Below, one piece after another: positions 58,401-64,000 of a stretch of 64,000 bases of DNA. The position numbers were made by a program, and so were the translations under genes. Each line of letters opens with the position of its first letter. The stretch's first letter is position 1. The notes beneath the pieces are model-generated. The model saw only the letters and a program-made list of their open reading frames with translations, made no database searches and was not told where the DNA came from. This stretch comes from Volvariella volvacea V23 (Eukaryota; Basidiomycota; Agaricomycetes; Agaricales; Pluteaceae), in assembly GCA_000349905.1 (NCBI GenBank), contig KB722747.1:520219-584218 (forward strand). Reading direction: 5' to 3'.

Positions 58401-59302
58401 TTCAGGACAGAAAGGGATCGGGAAGGGCTTTTAGTGACTTAGACAGTTGGTAGTACCAATATCTGGGGAAGCATGATGGCTCTAACCATCAGTTTGCGGA
58501 TTGCCTGCTCTCGGTGTATTCTCACTGCTCGCTTGATAGTTGATCACTTCCTGGTTCATAAAAGCGAGTCGGGTGTTGCAGGTTGTGCCTTTGTTCACTC
58601 GTGATTCAAATGACGTCGTAGCCAAGAAACAAAGGTCCTTGAACGGTATCCTCAATAACTTGTGCCGCTGGGATAATGATCGTAATCAAGAGTTGGCGCA
58701 TGCGACTTATCAAGTGAGTGGTACTAATAAGAATGAATATTTGCTCTCACTCTGTGTATGATTGCTACACCACGCACCATGCGGGCCCATGTCCAGTGCG
58801 GTGTCGTTTCCCGAGGGAGTATGCATAGTCATATTAAATAGCCCCGAAATTACTGGGAAACTACCTTAGTTGTTAAGCATTATTCGGAGCACGGGGAAGC
58901 GGGGTTTGTAAGGATCTGTTGAGGACAAGAATAGGGAGCGCTGCGATCATATGCATATTTAACCGGTGAATTCAATCGAGGGTCAACATGCGCACCACAA
59001 CCTTTCGCGTTCTAAGTGCTACTGTATGGCGGGCAGCGTTTCAAGGCGGGTGGTTTTAAGGGTTGGGGCGTGGTGGAATACAAAGAAAATTTCGTACTCC
59101 GCTGGTGAATTGAAATCGATGTGTCTGGTGTTGAAGTGCACCTAAATGGTGGAAGTAATTATTACCGTGAATCTGCTGATTGAACCAAGGTAGTATTTAA
59201 AAATAAACATCACAAACTGTAAAATACTTAGCATCTACTACTATCGCTCATTTTCTATCACAAAACCTAAATTTGCTATTGAACGGCCACGTAGCACTGC
59301 GA
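55449..59302. other. 3.9-kb gene-poor region
   Basis: Between the Zn2Cys6 factor start and the CRAT stop. The longest frame is 211 codons at 55575-56210 (+), with ordinary composition and no recognised motif. Others are below 130 codons and overlap. The part just after 55449 should be the promoter of the Zn2Cys6 gene. No transposase, reverse transcriptase, tRNA or clear repeat was seen. Confidence 0.4.
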
Positions 59303-61618
59303 TCATAGTTTTGGATTTAGATTTTTGGCTTCCTTTTCTGCCCGCTCCATCATCTGTCGCGTCTCGGTTGCCGCTTCTGCCAAATAGTGCTTCAACTCCG
59401 CAGTCTGACGTTTTAGACTTGTGATGGTCCAGCGAATGTAATCATCGCCAATAGCATAAGATAATCCGTATCCATCAGGAACAACTATTTGCAAGGTTAG
59501 AAATTGATGAATGTTGAATGCGAAGAACTTCCTGGGCTTACCTTCGCCGTAACCCCAGCCATCAACATAAGGGCTGCTGAGCTGACTTGTGCTCAGTTCC
59601 CAGTGTGAAGTGAAGCTGAATGCCTTATCTTTGTATATCTCTGGAAGGGGCTCCCCTTCCTTGAGAAGCTTCTTCAAACCAAACAGGTGGCGGTCGACTC
59701 CTTGGCCATCAGCAGCCCAGGCGGCGTATTGTAGGTGTCGTTTGGCAGCCGCTCTGAAAAGAGATGCGAGGTGTGTGGCATCCTGTAAACGGGAAATAAG
59801 TTATCTAGTAAGGGAGACGAAAGCGTGCACCCCTGCACGCTTAGAAAGAACTGAAATACAATGAAAGGCCTGTTGCATATGTACCTTTTGTTGTGGATCC
59901 AACATCGCTTCTGCCCATGCCTTTGATTCACTGCTTGCACTCCTTATGACTTCCGTCCGTCCGAGTTGGTATTTACGTGTTTGACAACTCTCGTAGGTGA
60001 CTCCGGGTCTACCGAACATCTTATGGAAAGCCAGCTGTTTGACCAGTTGAGCCCATGCATCGGGCGAAACTTTGAACTTCTTAATGAGTTCCTTTCCGTA
60101 ACCTTCATAATGAAGGACCTGGATCGTAGAGACTCGTAATGAATATCGAGTATCCAAGCAATAGAGGTACCGACTTACGTGCAAGTCGTGTTGTCCAACG
60201 AGATCATTGAAGCGGTTCTCGGCCTCACTAACCAGACCTTCAACCTCAGAGTTTATGTCAAACTTAAGCTCAATCGGGGGAGGTAGGTTAACCGCTGTTT
60301 GTAAGGTACGCGCAGGTCCAAGATCCACTTTGTTGTTTGCAATGCTAGCCAGCGTGAATTCATTCATCCTCAGGGTGGGTGTTCCGTCCATGCACGAATG
60401 CTCGCCCAAAAAACCGGAGCGCCCATTGTCAAACACAACAACTGCATATACATGTAAGAATGCCATCTTCCAACGCAGAGGAATGAATGTCCAAGTAAAT
60501 GAAGACTCACGCTGGTGTTTGTCGTAGAACCTGTTTTTACCATCTCCAACCCAACATTTCCAGCTTATATCCTCTCGAGTCACAGGCCGAGTATCATCCA
60601 AGCAGACTACAATCATAGCACTTTCAATTGCTTCCAAATTTTCGGCGTTAAGTCCGCTTGGGGAGGCAGAGAGGAGGGCGTGGCGCGCGTGCGTCCATTT
60701 GTCGCGGTTATCTGAGGTCAACGCACCGAGGGCGGTAGCTGGAGTGCTGCCCGCCTGAGCGATAACGCGTTCAAATTGCCTGAAAACGGGATCTGAGGCT
60801 CAGCACTCATGAGTTGGGAAAGTGCACATACACCTCGAGCTCTGCGGCAGTCAATTCTTGGCCATTTGAATCCGTGAGGGGTATAATGAAGAATTTATTC
60901 TTGCGGAGTACGGCGATATGATTGTGGGATTTGGCATCGAACTTGCGAGCAGTATCAGAGGGTATCACTGGGTAACGGGAGGAGTGGAATCTATTTCGCT
61001 GGTGTCCTTGTCACATCGCGTAAAGAGACGGCCGAGTACTCACAGCCACTTGTAGGACGTCATACATAAGGGTGCGCCCTTGACCTTTTCAGGTTCTAGG
61101 ATTTGACTGTAGGGGTGGGATAAATATGGCAGAAACACAACCCCCTGCAGAACTCACCTCTCAGTCAAATCCCGGAATGCCATCATCGCCTTTATGAGGC
61201 TGGCAGCTCTCTGAGCCGGTTCACGGCGTAGTTTGTCGTCGACATGGACGTAGAAGTAGCTCACGAACACCACAACAGGATCACGGTAGCCCATGTACGC
61301 GACATCGTTCCACCAATCCGCCAGCCAGTTCTTCACCTCGGGGTTAGCAGCCCTTTCTTCCAGACGCCGCTGCAGCTCGGCTGCCTGGGGAGACGCCACG
61401 AAATCTTTGACCGTCGATTCTGTACGCGCATATTCGGTAGGAGTAAGGTGTGGCTTCACAGTCTCCAAGTACTTGGTTGCAGTCGAGGCGAGGGTAGGAA
61501 CGGGAAGACGAGGTAGGGAGGCCTGATAGCGTAACATTGGGCCTACTGAAGGATCAACCAAATATCCTGGAGGAGGGTCGGGAGGGGCGGAAGAGGACGA
61601 GGATCTATGCTTCGGCAT
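59303..61618 (-). CDS. CAT2: carnitine O-acetyltransferase
   Basis: Predicted 623 residues in eight exons: 61618-61158, 61106-61044, 60990-60832, 60779-60511, 60441-60179, 60118-59885, 59782-59542 and 59484-59303. Family blocks include MLRYQASLPRLPVPTL, WWNDVAYMGYRDPVVVFVSY, HNHIAVLRKNKFFIIPL, and the catalytic-His segment GFLGEHSCMDGTPT, where the His is residue 332. Next come RPGVTYESCQTRKYQLGRTE, DGQGVDRHLFGLKK and DGWGYGEVVPDGYGLSYAIG. The enzyme moves acetyl groups between CoA and carnitine so that acetyl units can cross organelle membranes. The C-terminus is NPKL, a weak peroxisomal-type end, and the N-terminus MPKHRSSSSSAPPDPPPG is not a clear presequence. Confidence 0.92.
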
Positions 61619-62200
61619 TAGGATGGGAGGGGCGGTCGCTGGTAAGGGTCTCTACGCCATGATCAACCAGGGGAATGAGGAGTCATCAAACGAGAACCTA
61701 CAAGCCTTGAGGTTAGTCTAGTTGACAATCTGAGCATAACCAAAAGCCGGAAAGTGGATGGGGGAGATGGGCAGAAGGGAGTGGGCACAATTCCAGAATC
61801 CTTACTGCCAATAAATGAGAGACCAGCTGGAATTTATCGGTAAAAAGTGGAGATAGAGAAGAAGTCCGGCGAGGTCAACTGGGCTCAGATGACAGGCAGG
61901 TAGATTCGCCCACCACACCCGCTGCTTACGCGCTCGCTGCTTTTTATCACCATCCGGCATTCCATCCCCCGCACACGTGAATTCCCGTTCCGTCCGTTAC
62001 CGGAACCGGATTGACCGCGCATCAACCATCACCACCTGTTCCACTGCTGAGGCAAGTGATCTATATCACTTTTGGAAATCTGGTATTCGGGTGCCAGCAT
62101 TCAGCATGTTATTTCCAGGTTCTACATAGTATGATGGGCTGCTTGCATTGGCCACACTTCATGTTAACATGGCCAGGTTACAAAACTCAAATAGAGTAGA
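61619..62200. other. CRAT upstream region
   Basis: About 580 bases upstream of the acetyltransferase start, probably its promoter and 5' leader. Composition becomes steadily richer in A and T towards 62200. No gene is recognised. Confidence 0.35.
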
Positions 62201-64000
62201 TGTCTGGATAGTATGACAGGCTTTATTCAGACAAAAATACTAAAGTCTTGTCTTAAGCAAAATTGTGAGTGGTTGTAAACATTACAAGTGCCAGCACAAA
62301 TAGACTCATAACTGTTTTGTAAATATTGTTCTTTTAGTTACCTGAGCCCTATGTTATTACTGACATTATTTAGTACATAGTAGCTAACTACTATAAATAC
62401 TGATTATCTTGCTGTTGTTAGGCTGCAAGAAGAACTAATATTTCAAGGCTGCTGAGATAAGAAGGGCTAATAGCCTATTCAGTATGTAAAAGCAAAAATA
62501 CTAGTAGATAGACCTCAAGAAACCAGGTCAAACACAATAATGACCTTATAAACCTTAAAATGAATCCTATAGGTTAAAATTCTATCTTGAGGATGATTTT
62601 GAATATATATGGAAATATTCAGTATTATTCATAAACTACCTTATTAGAATAATTCTTACATTGGAGATTAAAATCTAAAAGCTAATAATTGTATATGCTA
62701 AACCTTATGTGTATTACCTTTTTTTTTACTTTTCATTATATTTCACACCATATTCCTAATTAGTATTATGGACACATATTGTTAGGGCAACTGTGACCTT
62801 AATACATTGTCAAAGATTCATTGCCTAAAATCTAGGATTATTTAGTAAAATTACCAGACTCTCTATCACAGAAGGAGTTTCAGAATGGAACCAATAAAAG
62901 AAGACTCTCTGTGAGGGAGAAAGTGAATACTCAGATTCTATTCCCAAGTGAAGAATAGTAAGTAAAGGGTGTAAGTGAAGAGGCTAGCTCATAGTTGCTT
63001 ACCTATTCTCAAGTGAAGAATCTTTAAAGCTGGGGAATAGGTGGTGAGAGCAGTATGGTATATATACTACTTGAAGATAAATAAAGATAAATAAAGGAAT
63101 ATAATCTCTCTAGTGGAGAGAAGTGAGGGAGTAAGAATAAAGGTAATAAAGTAGGAGTCTTGAGTGAAGAGTATAGTGCACAGACCAGGGGATGTGTAAG
63201 CTGGGTCAGCATGTATGTGTAAGCCCATGTCATGTGTAGTCAATGGACAGAGTTATTTGGAAGCATAAGTGATCTTCTGACCTGACACATGTCCATCTAG
63301 AACATGATCGGATTACCAGATGTAATAAGAGAACAAAGGATATACCATATGTAGGAAGATGGAGATGGGTAAAGTGGGAATGGGTATTGTAGATAAGAGT
63401 GTAGGGTATGGATGAGCAGATGTATGTAGGTAATGGTGGTGTATAAGAAGAAGATGGGGTAATTTGTATTATGTATCAAAGATATGGTAAAGAGGGTGTA
63501 ATGGAAAAGAAGAAGAAAAAGAGGAGTGAAATAATGAAAACGCTTGGTGGACATCTGGTTGTGGGTGTAGATGCTTAGTTGGTGCCTATTGATAGTGTGT
63601 AGACACTTAATGGGCATCTGAATGTTGGGCATTTATGTTGAGGGCTCTTATAAGCCCTGACACCCTCTGCAAAACCGTGTTGAGTATATATACAAATACA
63701 AGAAATGGATACAAAATTTCAATTTCTTTGTTTATTTGATGGATATCCATGCTAGTCCTTACAGTTAGAATATTATTTAGAAGTAGCTATATTTACATTT
63801 CTCTAACATGTGAAATAGTGAATAGCTTTATTCTACTGTAATAGTTTCAGACCTATAATTCTATATTATTCAGAAAAGTAGGCTTTACTACTATTACTAC
63901 TGGGTAACTTAAGCACCTTATCTAAACTTAGGATAATAGGCTATGGCTGGCACCTGGCAGGTCCAAGTTTGGTTTTTTTGTTAGGATTGAATTCTATTAG
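62200..64000. repeat. AT-rich, repeat-like right end, possible LTR remnant
   Basis: The last 1.8 kb is clearly richer in A and T than the rest and has no conserved ORF. Within it TGTTAG at 62780-62785 and CTAACA at 63803-63808 face each other 1,029 bases apart, the pattern of LTR ends. A TATATATAC box and CAAATACAAGAAATGG lie inside near 63690. Short motifs recur: CAAGTGAAGAAT at about 62946 and 63011, and GGACATCTGG/GGGCATCTGA near 63549 and 63612. The bases flanking the two ends do not form a target-site duplication, so an intact solo LTR is not shown. Degenerate transposon-derived sequence is the most likely reading. Confidence 0.4.

Noticed and set aside
1..64000. CRISPR arrays, bacterial operons, secondary-metabolite cluster or viral genes
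   Set aside because: No spaced direct repeats, no PKS, NRPS or terpene-cyclase signatures and no viral protein motifs were seen; gene structure is that of a nuclear fungal chromosome throughout.

Overview
The window is nuclear DNA from an intron-rich filamentous fungus. A mushroom-forming basidiomycete (Agaricomycetes) fits best. Evidence: genes broken by many short GT-AG introns (mostly 45-75 nt), exons as short as 8-13 nt, a FunK1-type fungal kinase, a Msb2-like signalling mucin, a Zn2Cys6 regulator, and a spliceosomal U2 snRNA close to yeast U2. The species cannot be fixed from sequence alone. Exon coordinates were worked out by hand from splice signals, reading-frame continuity and remembered family conservation; none was checked by alignment or RNA data.

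Layout, left to right. 1-1139: 5' part of a FunK1 kinase gene that runs off the left edge (-). 3205-6847: mucin osmosensor (-). 8893-9793: ribosomal protein uL23 (-). 9908-10347: possible small membrane protein (-). 10521-12961: PPPDE-thioredoxin-PUL fusion (-). 13327-14334: F-box-like protein (+). 14782-16000: two related mini-genes or relics and a further ORF. 16309-18115: DUF726/TMCO4-like hydrolase (+). 18376-19465: ETF beta (+). 19794-19934: kinase scrap (-). 20450-26433: RING-H2 ligase with an abutting membrane-protein ORF upstream (-). 27339-29087: FIST-domain protein (-). 29202-29872: small basic protein (+). 29993-31874: CaiB/BaiF CoA-transferase (-). 32114-33697: mitochondrial processing peptidase beta (+). 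34165-34356: U2 snRNA (+). 34548-36832: cyclopropane-fatty-acid synthase family (-). 37155-42782: Rif1 (-). 43350-44081: secreted RlpA-like protein (-). 44984-47990: Bzz1-like F-BAR/C1/SH3 protein (+). 50195-51442: Caf1/Pop2 deadenylase (-). 51647-55448: Zn2Cys6 factor (-). 59303-61618: carnitine acetyltransferase (-).

Most content is conserved housekeeping or signalling: translation (uL23), splicing (U2), mRNA decay (Caf1), mitochondrial import and electron transfer (MPP beta, ETF beta), lipid and acyl-CoA metabolism (CFA synthase, CoA-transferase, CRAT), DNA replication and telomere control (Rif1), ubiquitin or SUMO turnover (PPPDE-Trx-PUL, RING, F-box), endocytic actin (Bzz1) and surface sensing (mucin). 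There is no sign of a secondary-metabolite cluster, CRISPR or bacterial-style operons. Gene-poor stretches lie at 1140-3204, 6848-8892, 47991-50194 and 55449-59302. From about 62200 to the right edge the DNA turns strongly AT-rich and looks like repeat or transposon-derived sequence.

The items most worth following are the triple-domain PPPDE-thioredoxin-PUL protein, the unresolved boundary between the RING ligase and its upstream membrane-protein ORF, two apparent GC-AG introns, the kinase and mini-gene relics, and the AT-rich right end.
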